Source of the DNA: Isoetes taiwanensis
Lineage: Eukaryota; Streptophyta; Lycopodiopsida; Isoetales; Isoetaceae
Direction: 5' to 3'
Length of the DNA stretch: 64,000 nt
NCBI GenBank assembly: GCA_021234155.1
Contig: JAJEKV010000031.1
Coordinates: 16,061,029-16,125,028, forward strand
Position 1 is the first letter of the stretch, and each line of letters opens with the position of its first letter. The notes under the pieces are model-generated. The model was not told the DNA's origin. It was given only the letters and a program-made list of their open reading frames with translations, and did not search any database. This document shows, one piece after another, positions 33,615 through 45,290 of the stretch. The translations under genes and the position numbers were made by a program.

Positions 33615-36189
33615 ATGCCGAACAGAGGCACAGACATGGAGCATCCGGGCATGGAGCTTACCACAGGCGCCCAAATCGCACAGACGCACGACCCTTCCTC
33701 GCCGCCCATCTCTGATTCTTTTAGATGCGGCATTTGCTTGTATACTGTCTTCCCCTTTCTTTATTTGATTTGGATGTTCTTGCGGTATATGTGTAATTCT
33801 TGATCTTTGTTTTTGCTTTGTTGCAGAGACTTGGTCTTTAAACCTGTAGTTCATGGTAAGATTCTCAGAGATGGGTTGTGCTATAACTATCAATAGACTG
33901 GTACGATATAGTCCGTTGTTGTTGCAGGATGTGGTCATGTCTTCTGCTTTTGGTGTGTACACAGATCCATGAACAGCGTTTCAAAGTCGCAATGCCCAAT
34001 TTGCAGGCAACCTTACTCACATTTCCCACGTGTTTGTGAGTTACTTCATATTTTGCTGTGCAAGATCTTCCCTGAGGAGTACAGGGAGAGAGAGATTGAG
34101 ATACGAGGTAAGCACAATCAAATCTCTCAATCTGCATGCGCTTTAGCAAGAGTTGTAAGTCCTCGTCTCCTGAGTACTTGAATGAGTGGCTATGAATTAT
34201 CGTTTTTGAGCTGGTTTATCTTTGGCTCAGAGCTGCAAAATTCCAAAGTATAACAGATGAAGCTATTCTGTTTGTTTTGAAAGGATTTGACTTGGATTCT
34301 TATTAATGTTTATTGAATGGTAGTGAATATGTTTGGGGGCGTCATTTGCAAGGTTGCAAGAAAGCTTGCTTTTGGTGGTTTTGCTTGCTTTTCTAAACTT
34401 TGGAAACTAGCTTAGGAAAGGTGATATGTTATTTTTTTATAAAATAAAACATCCTTTGAAATTTTGCAGCCTCTGAAGAACAAAGTAGAATATTTTCCCC
34501 ACAGTTGGACTATTCCCCACAGTTTGCGCATAGAATTGAGAGGCAGGGTCTGGAAGGTAATAATGAAGAATCAAGCTCGGAAGATCAGGTTGCAGATGGT
34601 GATAATTTTTTTCTTGACAATAAGAAAGGTACAAAAAAGGTTTACTTTGCTTTCTATGCATTAGAATATTTTGTTTGCACTTAATGCAGTTGATAATGAG
34701 GCGACATTTGAATGATTTGATGGAATAGGTGTTGCATATTTGGTTCCTGAATGCTCTAGTTCCTCAAGACCTATGGTACTATGCCATAATTGCAGGCAAA
34801 TGCTGTGTCACCCTGTAGGACTCAATTGCGGCCATGGTGAGTTATTGACCCCTAGAATATAGTGCAATCATCCTGAAAGGAGATGGCTGTTGATTGGAAC
34901 TTTTGCAGTCTTTTGTAGAGGTTGTTTACCAAATGCAATTAGTGGCAATATCATCTGTGCTGTTTGTGCCAGTCCACATCCCGGTTCAGTTCAAGTTTGC
35001 TTGGTATTGGATCATTACATAGAATCCACGTTTCCAAAGGACTATGCTAAACGGCTCGAGCAAATATTGTCTTCAACACAAGTGACTGGTGAAGACATTT
35101 CCTGACATTACTTTTATTTTACTTGTTAGGTTTATAACTTTGGGTTTCTTGTGAAGATGTTAAACTTGAGCAAGAAGCTAGCAAGGCGAAAAATGGAGAA
35201 ACAAGTGAGATAAACAATGGCTATCTTCATGTGGGTGTTGGATGCGATGCATGTGGGGTAAGGTCCCAAGAACATTTTTATTGTAAAGGAACAAACTGAT
35301 AAAAGTAACATTTTTCCCTCACAACTCCTAATTCTGCACTTCACTAAATTATTTCCTTTTTCCTTGTAAAAGTAAAATGTCCTTTCAGGTCAGGTGGTAA
35401 AATCTTATGCCAATATTATCCTCGGTAGGCATAAACATGTGAATTTCAGAGACAAATTTATCATATTTGAGGGCAGGATTTGTTACGTCTAGAATAATGC
35501 AAGGCAATAAGAAAAATTCTGTCCTTGAGGAATGGGTGAATGCTGCTTCTGTTTGTGCTATTGTGGTGATTGTGTGGCAATGAAAGGATATCTCTGACAT
35601 CACATGAAGGCTCAGTGGTTGTATAGTGACAGAATTTCATTTTGCAGGATCAAGATAGACAAGTCTGTCTATTTTAAAAAACAGAGGCGGTGGAGACGTT
35701 CTGATTGGCAGTTTGGAACATGACATTCTTTTTGTCTGTGTGCAGATGCTTCCAATTCGTGGGCAGAGATTCAGGTGCCAGGAGTGCAAGGAAATAATAG
35801 GTTATGATTTATGCGGGGAATGTTATAAGAGTGGATTTGGGATCCCAGGTCGCTTTAATCAACAGCACACACGTGAGCATGTAATGTTAGAGATCAAACC
35901 AAATAGTGAGCAAGATGGTTTTCATATTATTGAAGGAGACGACTTCCAGGCTGTTGAACTCAATAGCGCAAATAATGAAAATGATCCCCGCATGTTATTG
36001 GCACAATACATTTCACTTGCCATGCCAGGTGAACCAGGCATACGTATCATTTCCATAAATGATCCATCTTTAGACACTGTTGATTCCAGTAGTTCTAGTC
36101 CTGTTAGTGATACTTTTGCTGATCAAGATGGTAATCAAGACCCTGCTGAACAAGATGGTGGTGTTCTGCAACCACACTTTGACATGTAA
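33615..36189 (+). CDS. PRT1: PRT1-like E3 ubiquitin-protein ligase (RING-RING-ZZ), 8 exons
   Basis: Spliced model: 33615-33739, 33827-33855, 33928-34107, 34470-34628, 34729-34836, 34909-35088, 35157-35257, 35746-36189. All introns are GT-AG and phases close: 1326 nt, 441 residues. The first RING is C38-x2-C41, C53-x-H55, C58-x2-C61, C74-x2-C77. The second RING runs from VLCHNC through LNCGHVFCRGC to CAVC, and is followed by VCLVLDHYIESTFPKDY. The C-terminal ZZ finger reads GCDACGMLPIRGQRFRCQEC, then GYDLCGECY and PGRFNQQHTREH. This domain set and order match Arabidopsis PRT1, which ubiquitinates proteins with aromatic N-terminal residues (N-degron pathway). Arabidopsis PRT1 is about 410 residues as I recall. 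The frame is open up to a TGA at 33516, and a second ATG lies at residue 8, so the start is slightly uncertain. Confidence 0.94.
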
Positions 36190-37540
36190 ATATGACTGAA
36201 ATGTAGAATTGATTGAACTTGTTGAAGGTACTTTTGAAAATAACTTAAAAGTGTAACTATATTATTGAACTCTGAATTATTTGGGCTGTTTACCATAAAA
36301 ATGGCTGTGTTGTGGAAAACAAATTCTTGGATGTATTTTCTATATATAGGATTTCATGTTTATAGTTTCGGTGGTTTGACTTTCGTGTTGAATTAAAGGC
36401 CTCTAGAAAGGGAAGAATGGAAGAAGGTTTATCTCTTTGGGAAAAGATCTTGTTACAATAGCACAAGCAGAACCTAAAGTGGGGTGCAAGTGTGCAAATG
36501 TGGCAAGTAAAGAAACTATTTACTAAAAATATTTGGATACATATGAAGTCCCAAATGGCTTTTAGGGTTGGGCTTTGCTTTAATAAAAAATTATTGCGGA
36601 TTTCTTTTGATAAGTTTGACAAATTATCTCTTACTATGGTTTTGTTAATGGTTTGGTGGAAAATAGGGATTAGGGTTTTGGTAAAAAAAATTGAACCTTG
36701 GCTAATGTTGGCGGTTGCAAACTCGTGGCGGCCGTCGTCCGAGCTTGGCGGCCGGCTGATATCAACATCGGTTTGGAAAGGATTTGAGAAGCAAAGGATT
36801 AGGCCTAAGCAGCGGGAAGTAGAGGAGCTTATGTATTGGGAAGTCAGGGATGTAGAAGAAATCGAATGCAGAGGAGCTTGCAAAACTAGGAATTTCCGTC
36901 TCTATTTCTGAAGTGGGGCGAGGCAGGGAAACATGATTATACTCACGAGAGCTCTGTTAAGAATTAAGTAAGTGGAAAAATGGCGAGGCTGGAAGGGCAC
37001 CTGCCAAGCTGCTAACCATCGTTCTGTAAATCCAGGCTTCCGCCTTTGTGGCAGCTCTCGCCTTACTAGAGCGGCGCCCATGCCGGGCGGCTAGATGCAG
37101 GGCAGGCTATGGCGTCTCATATAAACATGCTTTAAGTACCTATTGTTTCCTCTTTCTTTTCTGCTTTGTTTATCTATCTACATAGGTCCTTTTTGAGGCC
37201 TCTTCTTGAGGCTTCTATGTAAACCTACTTTATGAATCCAGGGCTTTGACCTTTGCACTTTGAAAGCTCTAAAATCTAGGGCTTTGAAGTTTGCAATGTT
37301 AAAGCTTTAGAAGCTCTCTTAAAGAGCGTGCATCAAAAATTGAAGCTCTAATTCGGATTGTGCATTGGGTGGTTGGAAGGTTCGGAGGAGTGCTGCAGAG
37401 GTTCCGCAGAGGTTCAGAAGAAGACTCCAACTTCTGGTGAAAATGCAATTCTGTTTGAGCTATGTCACATTTTCAATAAATGCCACCTTTTCACTCTCAT
37501 TTCTTCTTCTCATTTCTTATGTGTATGGATTCAAGTATAC
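36190..37540. other. 3' flank of the PRT1-like gene, unassigned
   Basis: It includes the expected 3' UTR. A 139-codon plus frame at 36492-36911 has no recognisable family and low complexity. Nothing else is supported. Confidence 0.4.
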
Positions 37541-37622
37541 CATGTATGTATGTATGTATGTATGTATGTATGTATGTATGTATGTATGTATGTATGTATG
37601 TATGTATGTATGTATGTATGTA
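37541..37622. repeat. (ATGT)n microsatellite
   Basis: About 20 perfect TATG units. The long CMYV peptides in this region are products of the repeat, not genes. Confidence 0.97.
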
Positions 37623-37899
37623 GGCGTATAGGGTGCGCAAACTTATACATGTGGCTAATGTGTAAATTCCACGGCCCTTCATTTGGCATATTCATGGAAC
37701 TATGCTTGGATCCAATGATAAAAAAAAAAAACAATAAGGATGGTTATTGGACTGTAGAAAGCCTTCTTAGTACGCGCACTAGGGGTGAAGTCCACAGTCC
37801 CATATCAAATTCTCTTAAGTAGGAGGCGAGATTCTTGCCTCTTGAGGCTCTACCCTTGATCGCCACATTGTCTATTTTCGGAAGGTGGTCAATATGGGC

Positions 37900-38735
37900 G
37901 ATGCTCGTCTCCCTAAACTAGCTTATATCATGGCAATGGGGCTGCGGTGCCTCAAGGTTGGGGCTGGAGGAAGAGAGAGCTCAATGGTTGGCTAGATGGA
38001 AAATGCATTAATTTTGAGGTGCATACATGTGCAAACCCACCCGGTCGCCATAGCTTGAGGCAATATCTTGACACTTGCTTCCTCAATAAGCTTTGGGATG
38101 CCAATGCCCTTGAACATATCAAAGGTATGTACACTACCGGCGCCACATAAATCCCACATTGGAAGCGAGGCCCTTCAATGCTATTCATGCGTACCCACTT
38201 GCCCATGAAAAGGGACAAACTCATTGCCTAAATAAAAATGCATAGGGGCACATCATCTTCATGGTGAGATGGGCGGATGGATTGGTGAGCCACACCAGGG
38301 CATAGTTTTCTTTCAATCTTTGCCGCCAAATCGAGTCATTGAGGATGAATCTCATACCCTTCAAAGTTGCCCATCATATGATCAAATCGGGCGCGCTAGA
38401 AACAAAGTTGGTCATCCTTTGCCGGCCGTTACATGTGACATTGAGCACACATCATAAAACGGGTCTTTGGGATCATACCTTCAGGAGGTTATGGACATGC
38501 GAGATCAGCTATGTCCTCGGACACACACTTCACATGTATATATACATTTATTTCATGATGATGTATACTTGTACATTTTGACAACATTCTTATTACTGCC
38601 ACGGTTTTTCCCTCAAAAACCCTTCGGGGCGGGGGTTTTTTTAACCCGGACAGTAATAAGTTTGATGCGCTCCTTTTGGGTCCCATAGGCCGATTGGTCT
38701 CACCGGACGATAAAAAATCATTCTTATTCTTATAT
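37900..38735 (+). mobile_element. LINE-like 3' end remnant, copy 1
   Basis: The decayed frame near 38269-38457 contains VIEDESHTLQSCPSYDQI. This resembles the cysteine/histidine segment at the C-terminus of LINE-type reverse transcriptase proteins (EDE.H.L..CP.Y). It is followed by a conserved hairpin (38591-38660) and the 3' tail ending TATTCTTAT-like repeats. The same order occurs at 40265-40905. Confidence 0.65.
38591..38660 (+). repeat. conserved LINE 3' hairpin, copy 1
   Basis: The outer stem ATTACTG / CAGTAAT encloses GGTTTTTCCCTCAAAAACC and a GGGGGTTTTTTTAACCC segment. Related copies lie at 40757-40823 (+) and 44359-44419 (-). Confidence 0.75.
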
Positions 38736-40239
38736 TTATGGCATACGATTGTTAATGGTTTTTTGTTATATTTGTATGAGAATACATACATTGCTGACGG
38801 TGGCATCCTAGATTCGAAACAGAAGCCTTTAGGGTTTATTTTTTTGAGGGATTGATGGTTCGTTGGTACAGATGGCCGCGTGTGCCTAGGACACATGGTT
38901 TCTAATCAGAGGACAGGTGGTATGCGGCAGGCTATGGCGGATTGGATGCACCAAGGTATGGACCTTTTGCAAAACAAGGGAAGTTCAAACTCTGTTGTGG
39001 CCACGTCTTCTTCTGCTTCAACATTCGATTTGAAAGCTCAAGCATGCCGTGTTTAAGCATTCGAATTTAAAGCTCTCTTGTTTCTCTTCACCTGCCGAAT
39101 TTGCCTCACACCCTCTTCCATCAGTATAAGCCCAGAACTAGGATGCACTGGCCACAACCAAAGGTTCGCCGTTTCCCTTTAAAGACCAGCGATCTGTTTC
39201 AAGCTGCAATTGTAAGCCGGAGAGTGGGCTTGATTTTCTGGGTACCCACAGCCTTGTATTTAAACCGAATTGGATTGATGGAACCACATGCTCATTTTTG
39301 CAAGAAGAGACCATCTCGTATGCTAGTCAATCTATGCTTCCAATGTTTTGTTTGCTAGATCACAGATAAAAACTTATGGATTAAATGTGGAGCATGCAAT
39401 TTTGCGTGCATATTGAGAAACCACGAGTTGTGAGTTTTGTGAACTCTATTTGTCTTTGTAAGTAGAATAAAGCAAGGAAGTTCAAATAGAGCCTTGCATA
39501 TTGAAGCTACCAAGCCTTCTGTGCCAGAAGCTCAAATTATTGATTTTCTTCTAGGCATCATGTCATCTTCTCTACTTATTGCCAAGTTATTTTCCCTTTG
39601 TCAGGCATCTCATGTTTCTTTTCACTTGTTTCTTGTTGCAGAAGCGCAATACTCGCTGCTTCATTCACCTTGAAGCAGAGTATCATTGTGCGAATCTAGC
39701 GGGGTTGTGAGGAGAAGGCCCAAACCAACAGCTCCATGGAATCAACGAGCTTCTATTCCGCTTTATTTTGCCTCTTCCTGCTACTAGTTTGCCTTTTCAT
39801 GCTTCTATTTGTTCTGTATGCCTAATCTTGCAATGAAATGGGAGGCAATTGATGTCTTTATGAAAACCTGAGCAGGCGCAACATGAGCAGGTGAGGTTTT
39901 GAGCATTGGATTGGAGGGGTTCAATTCCCCATGTCGTCTCATCTTTGAATGCTGGTGCTGTGTTTGAGTTATGCCATGCCGTAGATTGTGTATTCATGTG
40001 CCGCTGTGTTGTACGGGTATCACTGTGCCTAAATACTATCTTAACCCATGGTATTTGGTCAAGGAGTGCCCCTTTAAAACCCGGTCAGTTTGACTCCACA
40101 AAGACCTCGCATGAGCGAACAGGATGTATGCAGAGGGAATGTCCTGTCAATTGTGCCACGATCCACGGGCCCATAAAAAATTATGCATTTTGGTAACAGA
40201 GTCCCTTTTTTGTTGGCCTATATTTTTTGGTGCATGTCA
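38736..40239. other. unassigned spacer
   Basis: Short frames only. A B-box-like GGGGTTCAATTCCCC occurs near 39930 without a convincing A box. Phrases about 'aaagctct' recur at 37260-37320 and 39030-39075. No gene is supported. Confidence 0.4.
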
Positions 40240-40905
40240 TGTTGGTTGGGAGATGAGATGTTAGATGGGTTTCTTTTCTAGGATTGGGGAGGACAATGGT
40301 TGTTTTTCTCAAAAGATATGGGACGCAGTTACTTTGGCCCAAGTGAAAACTGGTCATTACCATGCACACATGAATCCCACCTTGGCACCAGGGCCCCAAG
40401 CTTATTTGCTTGCTTCATTGTCCAGGAACAAGCTTGTAGCTATTGCATCAATTCGCACGGGGTCCCACAGGCTACGGATTGAGACAGGTAGATGGGGGCC
40501 GCAATTGCCGCGGCGAGACTATGTGCATGTTACCCGATTCTGGGTTATTGAAGATGAAAGCCATACTCTTCTGAGTTGCCCTGCTTTTGAGATAGTCCGG
40601 AATCATTTTTTGACATTAGCATTCCATTCCACGCTTCCACAACTTCTCAGAGCACCATCTGTGCATGACTTGGCATTATACATACTTGAAGTTCTAGATA
40701 AACGTCAGCAATTACTGAGCCCTCAGTAGTTATTATCTCCGCTTGTCTAGTATCATCATTACTGCAAAGGTTTTTCCCTTGAAAACCTTTCGAGGCAGGG
40801 GTTTTTTAATCCTAGTAGTAATGATTGTACTAGCCCATTGTATGGGTCCCATGACCTATTGGTCTCCGTGGACGTTAAAAAAACTATTCTATTCTATTCT
40901 ATTCT
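40240..40905 (+). mobile_element. LINE-like 3' end remnant, copy 2
   Basis: The 154-codon frame 40265-40729 contains SIRTGSHRLRIETGRWGPQL, then VIEDESHTLLSCPAFEIVRN, the typical C-terminal segment of LINE-type reverse transcriptase proteins. The first cysteine pair is lost. A hairpin (40757-40823) and a CTATT-repeat tail (40885-40905) follow, as expected for a LINE 3' end. Confidence 0.7.
40757..40823 (+). repeat. conserved LINE 3' hairpin, copy 2
   Basis: The outer stem CATTACT / AGTAATG encloses GGTTTTTCCCTTGAAAACC and GGGGTTTTTTAATCC. Confidence 0.75.
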
Positions 40906-43198
40906 TCATTATTTTGTTTTTGGGGAAGATCTTGAGGTTTTGGGGAAGATTTCGGGGTTTTTGTTTAATTTGTTTGTTTCTTTGGTATTTCAATGTCTGT
41001 TTTCTGGACTTGCCTATGGGTTTGGAGGTTTGAATTCTCTAATGCCTTCGATTCTTCTTCTGCACAATTGGACTGGGCAAGAGAAATGTTAAAAACGAAG
41101 GTGCATCTTTATGCTCTTTATGACAGTATTGCTTATTTCCTTGTTGTAGTAACAATCTATCTTTATTATGCCATTATGTAGATACTAGATCTGACATAAA
41201 AATTACTATCTATTTATGTCTCTTGACTGCAAACATCGAAAGTACAGATTTAGATTGCTTGCAAGTGATGCTAATACAATACATCTTTAGATGTAACTTA
41301 TTCGAAGTTGAAACATTTTTAATTGCACTTCTTAATACCTCGCAGTGAGAATATAAGAAGATATTGTAAACGTGACTATTTGCTATTTGTGGCTCATTGC
41401 TAAAATAAAAAAAATATAAAAGTTGACATTTCTATGATTCTTTGACTTACAAAGTGCATTTTCCAAATTTCTAACTGAAGGAGTATTGAAATAGTACTAG
41501 AACTATTTTACATTTGAAGATCGTCAAACCTGCACATAACTAGTTTCAAAATAGATGCAATAGTAAGAGATAAATACCCAATTATAAAGTGCAGTTGTGC
41601 TAAATGTATATGCAACTTCCTCAAGACTTAGCAACATTTCTTTGAGAAATGCAACAAGTGCATGCGGCTATCATACAATCTTGGAGATACTTACAGCTTC
41701 TTGTGAACATCTTGTACAACACAATCTTATTGTATGTTCCAGCCCTAGACCTTAGGGTCTATACGAGACGAAAAATTATCTTGTCTTATTGAATCTAAAC
41801 TAGAAACGTCCGGGCATTATTCATGGGTGCTTAAAATAGGTAGAAGAATAGAGGATAGGAGGCCTATTTAGGTATCAAATAGATAACTGCAATGGAGCGT
41901 AGATTAGGGGGTATATTAGTCAGTGGTCCAATAGAACAAACTTTGACTTCATTGTGTAGTCAATTTACTTGTAATTGAACTACTATGAGAAATTGAAGTT
42001 CGGACATATGTAAGTGGTAGATATGGGCGGCATCTTGTGTATGCTTTGTATGTGTATTCGCGTGAGTTAAAACGGGTGAGGGCAGGGATGAAATGCATGT
42101 TCCCAGCAATGGCCGGACATATGTAAAGGAATGTTTTAACTTGGGGCATCCATAAATGTTGGAATAAGATCACATGCACAAAGACTTGCCCTAGAAATGA
42201 CAATGAAATGGAATAACGATGCCAATAAAACATGGGCTCTAGTGTAATTTGTTATTATTGGGCGTGGATCACATGCTTTGCTCAAATGGAACTTCATGAG
42301 TTGTATCCATGCAACATCATCATCAACCAACAACAATGGAGCATTTTTGTGTTGTTATCATCTACACTATAGGGGTATCATATCTCTATTTAGTGCATCT
42401 AGTGTGCTTTATCATAATGTCAATTTTCTAATGTTGATGTTGCCAATTTTCACTGTGGAGAAAGTAGAGAAATCTGTTGATCAACCTTCTCTTATAGAAC
42501 TTCAAGCCTTCTATCAACAAAAGCAAAACATTTGGAGCTTGCCAAGTCCAAGACATAAAATATTGCTTCTTAATTCATTGAGCTTGACATTCTAATGGCC
42601 AATTGATGTACTTCCAATAGTCATGAACCACATCGTTGTTCAGTTAGGCTGCAGTGTTTGAATTCCAATATAACTGTTTTTCAATTGAGGAATGCGTTAA
42701 GGAAAGTTACAACCACCTCTTTTATGAATTCGCATTGGCTATTGTAATGGTTAAGCATTCAGAACATAACTTCTTATTTTATGTAGTTAACATATTGCAA
42801 GGAAATAAGAAAAAGTAATGAGTAGTTACATAGTTTTAATTTTTTCTAACCTATAGTGTAATACCATAGCTTAATGGCCAATCTACCTTTGCTAATAAAT
42901 ACGCAGGAGCAATTCTTAGTGCAGCAGACATGTGAAGAACATGCAAGGTATCAGATATGGAAAGCAAAATTAAAAAGAATGCCTTTTCCCTTTTAAGCCC
43001 TGTGTCAGACTTGTTATTCTTCTGAATAACAAAGATTATGATAATTCTGTAGCTGCTTAGATAAATGCCAATATTTTTAAGAGTTGGCATACTCGTTTCT
43101 GCTGTGGGATCTGTTGCAACACAATAGTGCCACATGACATGGACATGTATAGAAAGAAAAGACACATTTGGAAGCATTTGGATAGAAAGAGAAGACAC
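40906..43198. other. unassigned AT-rich region
   Basis: Short frames with no recognisable family. It may contain the lost C-terminal exon region of the RBOH pseudogene, but nothing could be matched. Confidence 0.4.
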
Positions 43199-44027
43199 AT
43201 TTTCAAAATAGAGATGAAGGGTATAGCACCCATTCCAAGCCTTATAAGAAGTAGGACATTATACCCTTTATAGTCTTGTATTGGTGCTCCATATGGACCA
43301 TCAATCAGCAACCTTGGGAACCTGAACAATACACAAATGTGTTAGATACCATTCCAAATATCTTCTTTAACTCCTCTTTTTTTGTTTTAAAGATGTTTTT
43401 TTATCATGCAATATCTCTTATCATGAGAAGATGGCTCCACATTTGAAGAAAAGAAGCAAAAATAGATCACCTTGCAAGCCCAAAAGAAAGTAAAAAAAGG
43501 GAACATAAAAATACTGCAAACACTTCTGCCGCAGAGACATGATTTATGGGGAAAGCACGAGCAGTATGAAAGAAAATGGATTTAGAGGCATATTGATGAA
43601 AGAAATAAATTCTTATACTGATTCATTTCAAGAAAAAAAATCTCTTTGATAAGAAAGTTCCGCATATCATATTTCAAGTGTAAACCTTTTTACTAACCTG
43701 AGCACACGATGAATTTGCAACATACTACGGGGATTAACAACAGGGACATTTCACATAATTCCTTCTTTCTGAATAAATGAACCATGTGATCAAGGTAATG
43801 AGCCCAAACCAGAGAAAATCAACATCCATTCTCGATTTAGTCTATTATGCAAAAACAGCATCCAAGAACATTAATATAAATGGAAGACTATAGAGACTAA
43901 ATATATTAAATACAGAATCTTCACTCCATCTATGCATACCTCAATGTGCTTCCATGATAAGAGCTGCATATTCTTCAGCTCTATCCTCCGATTTGGAGTT
44001 ATTTCCAGATGCACGCAATATGAGGAC
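43199..44027 (-). pseudogene. respiratory burst oxidase homolog (NADPH oxidase) pseudogene
   Basis: Three decayed exons in gene order on the minus strand. 44027-43940 carries VLILRASGNNSKSEDRAEEY then AALIME, the segment after the RBOH EF-hands, and ends in a premature TGA. 43752-43698 reads MSLLLIPV, as in the RBOH transmembrane helix before CRN. 43321-43199 reads [20 protein letters not shown] then [10 protein letters not shown], the RBOH NADP-binding segment, where LV has become LIR and GIGAT has become GMGAI. Canonical splice sites flank each exon. Most of the gene (N-terminal region, most membrane helices, FAD site, C-terminus) is missing. RBOH enzymes make extracellular superoxide at the plasma membrane; this copy cannot. 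Confidence 0.8.
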
Positions 44028-44358
44028 CTGCATGTAATGAAAGTTAGCTACAAACTACTGAGCATTTTTATTACACCTGCACCAGACATGAAATTATAAA
44101 TGTTTGCTACCTAAAGTGACATGCACAACTTACATGTAAAAGAAAACATGCATTCTTGCACTGCGACTCGCATGAAACCAACAACATCCCGATAGACTTT
44201 TCATTCATCTCAGCAGTTTTTTCTACAATGGTATAGAGTGGGTAGCCGCATATCGCAGGCTACCCAAAAAATGAAAAACATAGGGAATATCCAGTTATAA
44301 ACACGGACCCCAAATAAAATTGTGTGCTCTGAGATGTTGGCTAGTGTACTGCCGAGAG
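44028..44358. other. flank of the RBOH pseudogene
   Basis: A phrase of about 35 bases (GCATGAAACCAACAACATCC context) occurs at 44168-44202 and again at 44911-44940, bounding an inserted or duplicated block of about 745 bp. No gene is seen. Confidence 0.4.
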
Positions 44359-44419
44359 CTTATCGCCGGATTAAAAAAACCCAGCCCTTCGGGTTTTCGA
44401 GGGAAAACCCTAGCGATAA
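44359..44419 (-). repeat. conserved LINE 3' hairpin, copy 3 (minus)
   Basis: The outer stem TTTATCGC / GCGATAAG encloses GGGTTTTCCCTCGAAAACCC and GGGTTTTTTTAATCC. The closing stem has a different sequence from copies 1 and 2 but still pairs. Confidence 0.7.
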
Positions 44420-44694
44420 AAATCTCGGCAAGGGGCTTGGACAACGCAGGCTGCTCGCGCCCCAAAAAACCCACGCCCACGAAAGAGAATACCGAAGTCG
44501 CGCATCACCCCTGGACACGCACATCACTAACGAGAAAACCAATAGAGAAAAACCTCGAAAAGCGAGGGGGCTGGTCACGTGCCCACGCGACAAAAAATAA
44601 TATTTACACCACCGAAAAGCGAGGGGGGCTGGTCACGCGTGCCGCGACAATTAAAACAATTATGAACATACAAATAACAATTTTAAGGGGAAGG

Positions 44695-45290
44695 GTGGGA
44701 GCCATGGATACCTGGCGAGAGATGAGAAAGCGCCGGATGAAACGTCGATGAAGAACTCGCAATAAGTAGCGATCCCCAAACCTAATGAACGGGCCTAAAA
44801 ATGCATGCGATGCATGCATCGACGCGATGCCATACCATGCATGCATGCCTCGCGGTAAGAATCCCGATTCGCTTCACGGCGAATCGATGACATTCTTTGC
44901 CACCGCGACCGCATGAAACCAACAACATCCCGATACCAGAGAACTTCAAATACTAGATCCGAGGAGAAAGGTTGAAGATTGTCCTAAGCCGGACAAAAGA
45001 GCAAAGATAGAAGAGGTTAGAAAGGATAGGAATGGCCAAGAAAGAGTAGCTCATGCAAGAAGAAGCCCCTCCTCTGCATGAGATCAAAGAATAGAAGCCA
45101 TGGATACTGCTGAGAGATGAGAAAGCGCCGATGAAACGTCGATGAAGAACTCTGCAATAAGTAGCGATCCCCAAACCTAATGAACGGCCTAAAAATGCAT
45201 GCGATGCATGCATGCGACGCATGCCATGCATGCATGCTCGTCTCGTGCAAGAATCCCGATTCGCTACGCGAATCGATGACATTCTCAAAT
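44695..45290. repeat. direct repeat of about 200 bp (44695-44900 and 45090-45290)
   Basis: Both units run from GCCATGGATAC through GATGAGAAAGCGCCG, GATCCCCAAACCTAATGAAC and a GCATGC-rich stretch to GAATCGATGACATTCT. The GCATGC-rich centre differs by small indels. Confidence 0.85.

Noticed and set aside
36492-36911. 139-codon plus-strand frame downstream of the PRT1-like gene
   Set aside because: No recognisable family, biased composition, and no sign of splice or start context.
37358-37822. 154-codon frame with CMYV repeats
   Set aside because: Mostly translation of the ATGT microsatellite; flanks match nothing.
39895-39950. Possible tRNA (GGGGTTCAATTCCCC)
   Set aside because: B-box-like palindrome only; no A box or cloverleaf.
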